A stretch of 64,000 bases of DNA from Rhodoferax sp. OV413 (GTDB taxonomy: Bacteria; Pseudomonadota; Gammaproteobacteria; Burkholderiales; Burkholderiaceae_C). Made by a program: the position numbers and the translations under genes. The notes under the pieces were generated by a model. It did not search any database and was not told the DNA's origin. It was given only the letters and a program-made list of their open reading frames with translations. Location: contig NZ_FNJA01000002.1 of assembly GCF_900104385.1 (NCBI RefSeq), forward strand, positions 620,001 through 684,000, written 5' to 3'. Below are positions 28,610 through 36,772 of this stretch, piece after piece (positions within the stretch are counted from its first letter, which is position 1; each line of letters begins with the position of its first letter).

Positions 28610-30693
28610 GCAACACCCGAGGTGGCGTGCTGCACTGGCGTGTCCAGTGCCACATCGACCCAACAGTCGTAGAAGGTCGGCGCACGGCCCAGGTCCGTCA
28701 ACCGCTGGCTGGTCAGCTGGTTCACATTGCTGCCGTCCAGGCCCAGTTTGCGCCACCAAATTCCCATTCCGTTCACCACGCCCGCACGGGCTCGGGGCGA
28801 TACCTTCGCCTTGCAACGGTAGGTGCCGCGTTGGTTGAAAACGCGCACCACCGCCCCGGTGGTGATGCCCCGGGCCTGCGCATCACTCGCATGGATCTCC
28901 AAAACCGGCTCCCCTTCAATGGCGCGCAAGCTGGTGACATTGACGAAGCTGGAGTTGAGGAAGTTACGCGCTGGCGGTGAAATCATCGCCAGCGGGTAAT
29001 CGCTAGAGATTCCGGCGCCCTCATAGTTCGGCAGGTAATCGGGCAGGCCATCCAGGCCTTGCGCCGCCAGCCGCTCACTCCAAAACTCGCATTTACCGGA
29101 TGGCGTAGGGAACTGCCCTGCGGCGAACGGCGCATCCGGCAACGGAATAGTGGCAAAGCCATGTTCATCCAGTGCGCCGAAGTCCACCTGGTCGCCATAG
29201 GCTGCACGGCACAAGCTCTCGTCGCTGTCGTTGAAACAATCCTCGGTAAACCCCATGCGCACAGCCAGCTCGCGGAAGATCTGGGTGTTCGGCTTGGACT
29301 CGCCTAGCGGCGCAATCGCCGGCCGGTTCAGCAAGGCATCGGTGTGGCCGTAGCTGCTGTGCACATCCCAGTGCTCCAGCTGGGTGGTGGCGGGCAGGAT
29401 GTAGTCGGCATAGTCGGCGGTATCGGTTTGGAAGTGCTCCAGCACCACGGTGAACAGGTCTTCGCGCGCAAAGCCTTGCACCACCTTGCCCGACTCCGGC
29501 GCTACCGCGACCGGGTTGCTGTTGTAGACCACCAGCGCTTCGATCTTTGGTTCGACCGGGTCCAGCAAGGCATCGCCAATCGTGCTCATATTGACGGTGC
29601 GCGGCTGGCGCCCGGCCAATAGATCGGGCCGCTGCAAGGCCGCGCGCTGCAACGGGAACTGGCCCGAGCTGCTCATCAGTACGCCGCCTGCCCGGTGCCT
29701 CCAGGCGCCGATCAGCGCTGGCAGGCTGACGACGGCGCGCGTGGCGTTGCCGCCGCCACGGGTGCGCTGCATGCCGTAGTTCAGGCGGATGGCGGCGGGC
29801 TGCCCGTTCATAAAGCATTGGCCGTAATCCTGCGCCAGCGCGCGGATCTGTTCCACCGTCACCCCGCAGACCTCGGCGGCGCGCTCGGGTGGCCATTCCA
29901 AGGCCCGTTCGCGCAAGGCGGGCCAGCCCAGGGTGTGCTCGGCCAGATAGGCGTGGTCCAGCCAGTCGTGCTGGACCAGCTCGTGCATCAGGGCGAAGGC
30001 CAGGGCTGCGTCGGTACCGGGGCGCAGGGCGATGTGCTCATGGCATTTCTCGGCGGTTTCGGTTTTGCGCGGATCGATGCACACCAGGCGTGCGCCGTCG
30101 CGCTTGGCCTGCTGCACATAGCGCCAGAAGTGCAGATTGCTGCCAATCGAATTGCTGCCCCAGATCAGGATCAGCTTGGACTCGGCGAAGAACTCCACCT
30201 TCATGCCGACCTTGCCGCCCAAGGTCTGCACCAGGCCCTCACCGCCGGCCGAGGCGCAGATCGTCCGGTCCAGTAGGGATGCACCCAGCCGGTGGAAGAA
30301 GCGCGCGGCAATGCTTTCACCCTGCACCAGCCCCATGGTGCCTGCATAGCTATACGGCACGATGGCCTCCGGGTTGCGGGCGGCGATGGCCTGCAGGCGT
30401 GCCGCGATGTCGGTCAAGGCCTCGTCCCAGCTGACCGCAGCAAACTGCCCCGAGCCCTTGGGGCCGGTGCGCTTCAGCGGCTGCAGGATGCGGTCCGGGT
30501 GGTAGCTGCGCTCGGTGTAGCGCGAGACTTTGGTGCACAGCACGCCGTCGGTGTGCGCATGCGCGGGGTTGCCCTGGACTTTGATGGCGACTCCGTTATG
30601 CACCGTGGTCAGTAGCGCGCAGGTATCGGGGCAGTCGTGCGGGCAGGCGCCGCGCACCAGGCTTGTCGCGGATTGGTCTGGGTCTTGCATCAT
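28606..30693 (-). CDS. Molybdopterin-dependent oxidoreductase (DMSO reductase superfamily)
   Basis: This 695-residue catalytic subunit has an N-terminal 4Fe-4S site with C17, C21, C25 and C53 (CPHDCPDTC then VLCTK). Molybdopterin-binding segments follow: PYSYAGTMGL, LIWGSNSIGSNLHF, CIDPRKTETAEKCHEHIALR and DYILPATTQLEHWD. The C-terminal domain binds the second guanine dinucleotide. There is no Tat signal, so it is probably cytoplasmic. No electron-transfer subunit or chaperone gene is adjacent. The substrate cannot be assigned; formate-dehydrogenase-like and BisC-like labels are both possible. Confidence 0.85.
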   Translation of the reverse strand: MMQDPDQSATSLVRGACPHDCPDTCALLTTVHNGVAIKVQGNPAHAHTDGVLCTKVSRYTERSYHPDRILQPLKRTGPKGSGQFAAVSWDEALTDIAARLQAIAARNPEAIVPYSYAGTMGLVQGESIAARFFHRLGASLLDRTICASAGGEGLVQTLGGKVGMKVEFFAESKLILIWGSNSIGSNLHFWRYVQQAKRDGARLVCIDPRKTETAEKCHEHIALRPGTDAALAFALMHELVQHDWLDHAYLAEHTLGWPALRERALEWPPERAAEVCGVTVEQIRALAQDYGQCFMNGQPAAIRLNYGMQRTRGGGNATRAVVSLPALIGAWRHRAGGVLMSSSGQFPLQRAALQRPDLLAGRQPRTVNMSTIGDALLDPVEPKIEALVVYNSNPVAVAPESGKVVQGFAREDLFTVVLEHFQTDTADYADYILPATTQLEHWDVHSSYGHTDALLNRPAIAPLGESKPNTQIFRELAVRMGFTEDCFNDSDESLCRAAYGDQVDFGALDEHGFATIPLPDAPFAAGQFPTPSGKCEFWSERLAAQGLDGLPDYLPNYEGAGISSDYPLAMISPPARNFLNSSFVNVTSLRAIEGEPVLEIHASDAQARGITTGAVVRVFNQRGTYRCKAKVSPRARAGVVNGMGIWWRKLGLDGSNVNQLTSQRLTDLGRAPTFYDCWVDVALDTPVQHATSGVA

Positions 30694-30722
30694 GGGTTTA
30701 TCGCTTCTGACAGAATAGGTCC

Positions 30723-31856
30723 ATGATAAATCGCCGCCGTTTTTCCATCGCCGCCGGGGCTACTGCAGTCGCTGGTATTTCAACCGTGCGCGCGCAGCCC
30801 AGCGGCAAAATCCTGATCGGCCAGTCGGCCGCGCTCACCGGGCCGGCTGCACAGCTCGGCCTGCAGTTTGCCCAGGGTGCAAAGCTGTACTTCGACCAGG
30901 TGAACGCCCAGGGCGGGGTGGAGCGCCGGCAGATCGAGCTGCGCTCGCTGGACGACGGCTACGAGCCCGAGCGCTGCATTGAAAACACCCGCAAGCTGCT
31001 TGCCGACGACACGCTGGCCTTGTTTGGCTACATCGGCACCCCCACCAGCCTGGCCGCGCTGCCGCTGGCCACCCAGGCGAAGACCGCGTTCGTGGCCCCG
31101 TTCACCGGCGCCATGGCCTTGCGCACGCCGTTCAATCGATACGCCTTCCATGTGCGCGCCTCCTACCAGGACGAGACCGCGCTGATCGTCAAGCAGCTGA
31201 CCCAGCTTGGGTTGGACCGGATCGCGGTGTTCTACCAGAACGATGCCTATGGCAAGGCCGGCCTGGACGGCGTGAACCTGGCTTTGTCGGCGCTGGGCCG
31301 CAAGCCGGTGGCGCTGGCCACGGTGGAGCGTAATTCGGTGGACGTGGCTGCCGCGGTGCAGACCCTGCGCGCTGCCGAGCCCCACGCCATCGTGCAGATC
31401 AGTGCCTACAAATCCTGCGCGGCCTTTATCCGTGCCGCGCGCAAGGCCGGCTTCGGCGGGCAGTTCTTCAACGTCTCGTTTGTCGGCACCCAGGCGCTGG
31501 CTGACGAGCTGGGCAAGGATGCCGCCGGTGTGGTGGTCTCGCAAGTCATGCCCTCACCCTACAGCCCGACCAGCGCCATCGCCCGCGAGTTCACCGCCGC
31601 GGTCAAAACCGCTGGCGGCGACGCCCGCGCCAACTTCTCCAGCATGGAGGGCTATTTGTCGGCCAAGGTCTTGGTCGAGGGCCTGAAGCGCGCCGCCGGC
31701 AAAGGCCTGACCCGCGAGGCTGTGGTGGCCGGGCTGGAAGCGCTGGGCTCGCAGAACTATGGCGGCTTTACCGTCACCTTCTCTGCCACCGACCATGTGG
31801 GGTCGAGCTTTGTCAATCTGTCCATGCTCACCGGCGACGGACGGGTGCGCACCTAA
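30723..31856 (+). CDS. ABC transporter substrate-binding protein, LivK/branched-chain type
   Basis: This 377-residue periplasmic protein has an N-terminal signal with a twin-arginine-like start (MINRRRFSIAAGATAVAG), cleaved near VRAQ. The mature protein has the type I fold of leucine-binding proteins: ILIGQSAALTGPAAQLGLQF, FGYIGTPTSLAALP, VFYQNDAYGKAGLDGV. No permease or ATPase genes are beside it. The next gene, 10 bases away, is an M20 amidohydrolase, so the ligand may be an amide or N-acyl amino acid. That is inference. Confidence 0.88.
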   Translation: MINRRRFSIAAGATAVAGISTVRAQPSGKILIGQSAALTGPAAQLGLQFAQGAKLYFDQVNAQGGVERRQIELRSLDDGYEPERCIENTRKLLADDTLALFGYIGTPTSLAALPLATQAKTAFVAPFTGAMALRTPFNRYAFHVRASYQDETALIVKQLTQLGLDRIAVFYQNDAYGKAGLDGVNLALSALGRKPVALATVERNSVDVAAAVQTLRAAEPHAIVQISAYKSCAAFIRAARKAGFGGQFFNVSFVGTQALADELGKDAAGVVVSQVMPSPYSPTSAIAREFTAAVKTAGGDARANFSSMEGYLSAKVLVEGLKRAAGKGLTREAVVAGLEALGSQNYGGFTVTFSATDHVGSSFVNLSMLTGDGRVRT

Positions 31857-31866
31857 GGAGTCCGCC

Positions 31867-33051
31867 ATGCCCCTGATCGACACCCTGGTTCAGCAAGCGC
31901 CTCGTATTGCGGCCCTGCGCCGCGACCTGCACGCCCACCCCGAGCTGAGCTTCCAGGAGGTGCGTACCGCCGACCTGGTGGCGCAGCAGCTGACCGAATG
32001 GGGCATCCCCATCCACCGCGGCCTGGCCGGCACCGGCGTGGTCGGCATTTTGCAGAACGGCAATTCCAAGCGCGCCATCGGCCTGCGCGCCGACATGGAC
32101 GCGCTGCCGCTGCAGGAATTCAACACCTTTGCCCACGCCAGCCAGTACCCGGGCAAGATGCACGCCTGTGGCCATGACGGGCATACCGCCATGCTGTTGG
32201 CCGCTGCCCAGTACCTGGCCGAGCACCGTAACTTCGACGGCACGGTGTACCTGATCTTCCAGCCGGCCGAAGAAGGCGGCGGTGGCGCCCGCGACATGGT
32301 GCAAGAAGGCCTTTTTGAGCGCTTCCCCATGGACGCGGTGTTCGGCATGCACAACTGGCCCGGCATGCAGGTCGGCCAGTTCGCCCTCAGCCCCGGGCCG
32401 GTGATGGCGTCCAGCAATGAATTTAAGATAACCATCCGTGGCAAAGGCAGCCACGCCGCCATGCCGCAGATGGGCGTGGACCCGGTGCCTATCGCCTGCC
32501 AGATGGTGCTGGCCTTCCAGACCATCATCAGCCGCAACAAAAAGCCCATCGACGCTGGCGTGGTGTCGGTCACCATGGTGCACGGCGGCTCGGCCACCAA
32601 TATCGTGCCCGACAGCGTCGAGCTGCAGGGCACGGTGCGCACCTTCAGTATCGAGGTGCTGGACCTGATCGAAGCCCGCATGCGCCAGATTGCCGACAAC
32701 CTGTGCAGCGCCTTCGACGCCCGCTGCGAGTTCGAGTTTGTGCGCAACTACCCGCCCACCATCAACCACCCGGCCGAGGCCGAGTTCGCCCGCCGGGTGA
32801 TGGCCGAGGTGGTCGGTGCCGAGAACGTCATCGCCCAGGAACCCACCATGGGTGCCGAAGACTTCGCCTTCATGCTGCTGGCCAAGCCCGGCGCCTACTG
32901 CTTCATCGCCAATGGTGACGGCGACCACCGCGCCATCGGCCACGGCGCCGGCCCCTGCACCCTGCACAACCCCAGCTACGACTTCAACGACGACCTGATC
33001 CCCATGGGCGCCACCTACTGGGTGCGGCTGGCCGAGGCTTGGTTGAAATAA
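31867..33051 (+). CDS. M20-family amidohydrolase (hippurate hydrolase-like)
   Basis: This 394-residue metal-dependent amidohydrolase has di-metal site residues in MHACGHDGHTAM, in FQPAEEGGGGARDM and in MGAEDFAFM, with a final ligand His in HNPSYDFNDD. A dimerisation domain lies around residues 190-300. ATG 31867 is supported by AAGGAG six bases upstream and by the family start LRRDLHAHPELSFQE. Family members cleave N-acyl amino acids or aminoacyl conjugates. The exact substrate is unknown. Confidence 0.9.
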   Translation: MPLIDTLVQQAPRIAALRRDLHAHPELSFQEVRTADLVAQQLTEWGIPIHRGLAGTGVVGILQNGNSKRAIGLRADMDALPLQEFNTFAHASQYPGKMHACGHDGHTAMLLAAAQYLAEHRNFDGTVYLIFQPAEEGGGGARDMVQEGLFERFPMDAVFGMHNWPGMQVGQFALSPGPVMASSNEFKITIRGKGSHAAMPQMGVDPVPIACQMVLAFQTIISRNKKPIDAGVVSVTMVHGGSATNIVPDSVELQGTVRTFSIEVLDLIEARMRQIADNLCSAFDARCEFEFVRNYPPTINHPAEAEFARRVMAEVVGAENVIAQEPTMGAEDFAFMLLAKPGAYCFIANGDGDHRAIGHGAGPCTLHNPSYDFNDDLIPMGATYWVRLAEAWLK

Positions 33052-33055
33052 CGCT

Positions 33056-33180
33056 CACCCCCAGGCTGCAGTGCTGCGCACTTTCCGCCACCCCCTTGCA
33101 GGGGGCGATGCCAGTGGCCCGGCAAAGCCGGTTCCACGGCATCCCTGGGGCATGCGCGTCATGGCTGAAGCCGCGGGTTG
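33056..33180. repeat. Intergenic repeat-like element with GC-rich hairpins
   Basis: This 125-base stretch contains CCCCCTTGCAGGGGG (a perfect hairpin) and GGCCCGGCAAAGCCGGTTCC (CCGGC/GCCGG). From memory, similar strings recur between genes in Comamonadaceae. Only one copy is present here, so the repeat claim cannot be shown inside the window. No gene is visible in 33052-33270. Confidence 0.45.
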
Positions 33181-33205
33181 ATCCCTTGCTAGTAGCTATT
33201 TCTGG

Positions 33206-33270
33206 TGCTATCAAATAAATAGCTGGTAGCGCAGGTACTACCTGCGCTGGAGGCCTAAAAAGCTTAAAAA
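33206..33270 (+). repeat. Copy 5 of the dispersed repeat
   Basis: GCTATCAAATAAATAGC hairpin, then AGCGCAGGTACTACCTGCGCT (21-base palindromic hairpin, 33228-33248), then GGAGGCC and an A-rich end reaching the coaX stop codon. Confidence 0.8.
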
Positions 33271-34038
33271 CTATGGCTTGAAGCGGCCGGCGGCCATCTC
33301 CAGCAGCCCGTCGAAGATCAAGTTGTCCACCAGCTCGAACGGCACCGACATGCTGGGCGCCATCTTCCAGCCGGCGCCGCCGGTCATGAAGCAGGCCGGC
33401 TCGGCGCCGCAGTGCTGGCGTACGTGCTGCACCATGCGCTCCACCGCGCCGGCAATCGCATAGGTGCCGCCGCTGGTCAGGGCGTCGCTGGTATTGGTGG
33501 GGAACTCGCGCACCTCGCCGGTCGGCACGTGCAGGCCGGCGGTGCCGGATTCCAGCGCGCGCAGCATGATGCCGTGGCCCGGCAGGATCAGCCCGCCGAG
33601 AAACTTACCCTGCGTGTCTACGGCCTCCACCGTCACGGCCGTGCCCACCATCACCACCACCATGGGCCGCTCGGGGCCCTGGGCCAGCATGCGGTGGCGT
33701 GCGCCCACCATGGCGACCCAGCGGTCGGCGCCTAGGCGGGTGGGGTGGTCGTAGCCGTTGACCAAACCGGCCTCGGCGGCGCTGGCCACGACCCACTGGG
33801 GCGCCACCTCCCACAGCTCCATCTGCTCGTGGACGCGGCGCTTGACCGCATCGCCGGCGACGATGCAGCCCAGCATCTGCTTGGGCGCGGCCAGACCGGC
33901 CCAGGGGCCGTCGGCCAGCTTGTCGATGTTCTCCAGAAACTCGGCGCCATGGGCCAACAAGGTGGCCCCAGGGCGGGGCGCTTCGTACAGCGACCACTTG
34001 AGGCGGGTGTTGCCAATGTCGATGGCGAGAAAACTCAT
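33271..34038 (-). CDS. coaX: Type III pantothenate kinase
   Basis: This 255-residue kinase catalyses the first step of coenzyme A synthesis. Phosphate and substrate motifs are [14 protein letters not shown] at the N-terminus, [17 protein letters not shown], and [23 protein letters not shown] 34038 gives the family start [12 protein letters not shown]; an upstream in-frame start at 34068 adds ten unlikely residues. The common partner birA is not adjacent. Confidence 0.93.
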   Translation of the reverse strand: MSFLAIDIGNTRLKWSLYEAPRPGATLLAHGAEFLENIDKLADGPWAGLAAPKQMLGCIVAGDAVKRRVHEQMELWEVAPQWVVASAAEAGLVNGYDHPTRLGADRWVAMVGARHRMLAQGPERPMVVVMVGTAVTVEAVDTQGKFLGGLILPGHGIMLRALESGTAGLHVPTGEVREFPTNTSDALTSGGTYAIAGAVERMVQHVRQHCGAEPACFMTGGAGWKMAPSMSVPFELVDNLIFDGLLEMAAGRFKP

Positions 34039-34152
34039 CCTGCGGTCTCCGGTGTTCTTTGCGCGCATTATCGACGTCTGCCGGCTAGTAGACTCGCTGG
34101 ATGGGAAAGATACCGACGTGAGCTACCCGCGCAGCACCAACCACCAGACTCC

Positions 34153-35127
34153 ATGAGCTTCCCTCTTTTTGCATCCCCCGGCAGTGTGGTGTTTCTGGAC
34201 GACGATCCCGACTACTTGGCCATGCTGCAGCTGCTGGCGCCCGCGGCCTGGCCGGTGCGCTTTTACCTGCGGCCTGCGCACTGCCTGCGCCAGCTACAGC
34301 AGGAGGTGGCCGACTGGGAGGCCGATGTGTGGGCCCAGCAGGAAATCATCGACCGCTGGCACCGCCATGGCACGCCGCTGATACCGCAGATCTTGCAGTA
34401 CTGGGCGCAGCACGGCGCGCGCCGCTACGGCCTGACCCAGGTGTGCGTGGTCGACTACTCGATGCCGCTGACCGACGGCCTGCAGCTGCTGGACGCGCTG
34501 CGCGACTGGCCGGGCGCTAAGGTGCTGCTGACCGGCCAGGCCGACGAACAGTTGGCGGTGCAGGCCTTCAACCGTGGCCTGATCGCACAGTTCATCCCCA
34601 AGCAGGCGCCCGACATTTCCCGGCGCCTGGTGGATGCGGTTACCCAGCTGCTGGTAGCCACCTGCCAGCGCCATGCGGCCCTGTGGCGCGCCACGTTGAC
34701 GCCCGTACAGAACGCCATGCTGCGCACCCCGGCGATGGCCCAGGCGCTGGCGCAATGGGTGGCGGCGCAGGGCTGGGTCGAGTACACGGTGATCGGTGCG
34801 CCGTTCGGCATCCTGGGGCGTAACGCGCAGGGCCAGACCGGTTGGCTGCAGCTTGAACCGCATAGCGGTCTCGACGAACTGGCGGAGCTGGCCGAATCCG
34901 TGGGGGCGGGGCCGTCGGCCCTGACCCAGATCCGCCAGGGCCGCCAGCTGATGGCCATCGAGCTTTGCCAAGCGCTAGGCTCCAAGACCTTGCCGGCCAT
35001 GGCCGAGGCTTTCAGCCTGGGCGATGACGACAGCCTGTTGGGCGCGTTGTTTGCGGTGCCGGGCGACGTGGTGAGCAGCTTTGCCGAATGGATGGCAGAG
35101 CAGCCGCCACGCTTTATCCAAATCTAG
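34153..35127 (+). CDS. Atypical response-regulator receiver protein
   Basis: This 324-residue protein has a receiver-like N-terminal domain: acidic triplet D16-D18 in VFLDDDPDY, phospho-acceptor D101 in VVDYSMPLTDG, a Thr in VLLTGQAD and a Lys in FIPKQAP. The distance between the acidic cluster and D101 is about 85 residues, instead of the usual 40. An extra helical segment (about residues 50-95, rich in Trp and Gln) is therefore inserted. The C-terminal 180 residues have no recognised DNA-binding or enzymatic motif. It overlaps the next gene convergently by four bases. Confidence 0.75.
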   Translation: MSFPLFASPGSVVFLDDDPDYLAMLQLLAPAAWPVRFYLRPAHCLRQLQQEVADWEADVWAQQEIIDRWHRHGTPLIPQILQYWAQHGARRYGLTQVCVVDYSMPLTDGLQLLDALRDWPGAKVLLTGQADEQLAVQAFNRGLIAQFIPKQAPDISRRLVDAVTQLLVATCQRHAALWRATLTPVQNAMLRTPAMAQALAQWVAAQGWVEYTVIGAPFGILGRNAQGQTGWLQLEPHSGLDELAELAESVGAGPSALTQIRQGRQLMAIELCQALGSKTLPAMAEAFSLGDDDSLLGALFAVPGDVVSSFAEWMAEQPPRFIQI

Positions 35128-36233
35128 CCCTGGCGCCAGGGCAGGCCGTGGAAGCGCCAGCCGCCTTGGCGGCCCCGGTGGGCATCGCCGTCCGGGTCGC
35201 CCTCGAAGCCTTCCAGGATGTTGTAGGCCTGCAGGCCCAGCTCGGTTGCGCGCTTGGCCGCGGCCACCGAGCGCACGCCGCTGCGGCACAGCAGCACGGC
35301 CTTTTTGCCGCCGGCCAGCGCGGCTTGCAGGCCGGCGTCAAAGCCCGGGTTCAGGGCCATGCCTGGCCACTGTTTCCAGGCCAGCGGCACGGCGCCGGGC
35401 ACAAAGCCCACCCATTCGCGCTCGGCATCGGTGCGTACGTCGACCAATACCGCTTCACCGGCCTGCCACCACTGACAGGCCAGCTGGGGCGATACGTCGC
35501 CGGCATAGCCTTCGGCCGGGCGAGCCGCAGCGGCGGGCGCACCGGCATCGTGGCGCAGGCCGGACTGCAGGTTGGCGGGCACGGCTTCGTCCATGCGTTG
35601 CGGGCGGGGTAAATGCAATGCGTCCATGGTGGCGGTGAACTCCTCTAGGGTTTTGTGGGCGATACGGGGATTGTGTTCCCGCTCGTCGGCGATGCTGGAA
35701 TGGCTGAGGCCATGGTAGTCGTGGCCCGGCCAGACCACGGTCTCGTCGGGCAGCGCAAACAGCACCTGCGTCAGGCTGTTGTACAGCGCCTTGGCGCTAC
35801 CGGACTGGAAGTCGGTGCGGCCGCAGCCATTGATCAGCAAGGTGTCGCCGGTGAACACATGGTTGCGCCAGACGAAGCTCATGCTGCCCGCGGTATGGCC
35901 GGGCGTGTGCAGGGCCTGCAGGGTTTCGCCGCCAAAGCTGAGGAAGTCGCCATGCTGCAGCTGCACAGCCGCGCTGTGGATGCCGCAGCCGGCCGGGGCC
36001 GCCGTTTTGGCGCCGGTGTGTTCAGCCAGTTTGCCGGCACTGGTGATGTGGTCGGCGTGGGTGTGCGTCTCCAGCGTCCAGACCAGGGTTAGGCCCTGGG
36101 CTTGCAGCAGAGCCAGGTCGCGCTCCAGCTGGGTGTCCACCGGGTCGATGATGGCGGCGGAGCGGCTGGCGGGGTCTGCCAGCACATAGGTGTAGGTGCT
36201 GGTGGCGGGGTCGAAGAGTTGGATCGGTTGCAT
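35124..36233 (-). CDS. Persulfide dioxygenase (metallo-beta-lactamase fold) fused to rhodanese
   Basis: This is a 369-residue two-domain protein. The N-terminal ETHE1-like domain has the metal motif THTHADH (H57, H59, D61, H62), GHTAGSMSF, CGRTDFQSG and PGHDYHG. The C-terminal rhodanese domain (about residues 260-369) has the persulfide Cys C316 in CRSGVR. The fusion should oxidise glutathione persulfide and exchange sulfane sulfur with thiosulfate, in sulfide detoxification. ATG 36233 is the first start with family sequence (MQPIQLFDPATSTYTYVLAD). No sulfide-sensing regulator is adjacent. Confidence 0.88.
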   Translation of the reverse strand: MQPIQLFDPATSTYTYVLADPASRSAAIIDPVDTQLERDLALLQAQGLTLVWTLETHTHADHITSAGKLAEHTGAKTAAPAGCGIHSAAVQLQHGDFLSFGGETLQALHTPGHTAGSMSFVWRNHVFTGDTLLINGCGRTDFQSGSAKALYNSLTQVLFALPDETVVWPGHDYHGLSHSSIADEREHNPRIAHKTLEEFTATMDALHLPRPQRMDEAVPANLQSGLRHDAGAPAAAARPAEGYAGDVSPQLACQWWQAGEAVLVDVRTDAEREWVGFVPGAVPLAWKQWPGMALNPGFDAGLQAALAGGKKAVLLCRSGVRSVAAAKRATELGLQAYNILEGFEGDPDGDAHRGRQGGWRFHGLPWRQG

Positions 36234-36298
36234 GGTCGGGCTCCGGGAATGCGGCAACCCTATTTTGCGGCTTGCAGCCCCACCCGGTGCCCCGTAAG

Positions 36299-36772
36299 TT
36301 AGCCCAGGGTAAAAAAGCGCATCTCCACCGTCTGCGGGTAGCGCGCGCCGCTGCCGACGAACAGCCGCTGGTTGATCCACTGCAAGGCCGGCGCCGCGGT
36401 TTCAAAGCGCGGCAGGCAGCGGAAGTAGATCTGCGCCGGGTCCACGGTTTCGCCGCGCACCAGGCGCGCCATCAGCTCGGCCGGCCCGGTGCGGATGGCG
36501 CGGTTGTGCACGTAGATCAGCTCGCCGCTGTCGGTCTCCAGGCAGTAGCGCGCGTCCAGCTCGGCCAGTTGCGCGTTCACCACCAGCTGGGCATCGGCTC
36601 CGCCGGGCAGCACCCGGGCGGTCCAGCCCTCGCCACGGGCGCTGCCGCCCAGGATAGGGATCAGGCGGCGGTGGCCGTGGTCGCTGGTACCGACTTCCTG
36701 CGGCGCCGCCACCTGCACCGACAGGTCGGCGAAGAAGGCCAGGCTGGGGGTGGCGATGGTGTCGGCGCTCAT
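36299..36772 (-). CDS. DUF3237 domain protein
   Basis: This 157-residue protein fits the DUF3237 family: LAFFADLSVQVAAPQEVG, IPILGGSARGEGWTARVLPG, DARYCLETDSGELIYVHNRA and QWINQRLFVGSGAR. The fold is a small beta barrel. No enzyme function is established. Its ATG overlaps the tannase-like gene stop (ATGA), so both belong to one operon. It may act on the same aromatic or ester compound. Confidence 0.85.
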   Translation of the reverse strand: MSADTIATPSLAFFADLSVQVAAPQEVGTSDHGHRRLIPILGGSARGEGWTARVLPGGADAQLVVNAQLAELDARYCLETDSGELIYVHNRAIRTGPAELMARLVRGETVDPAQIYFRCLPRFETAAPALQWINQRLFVGSGARYPQTVEMRFFTLG

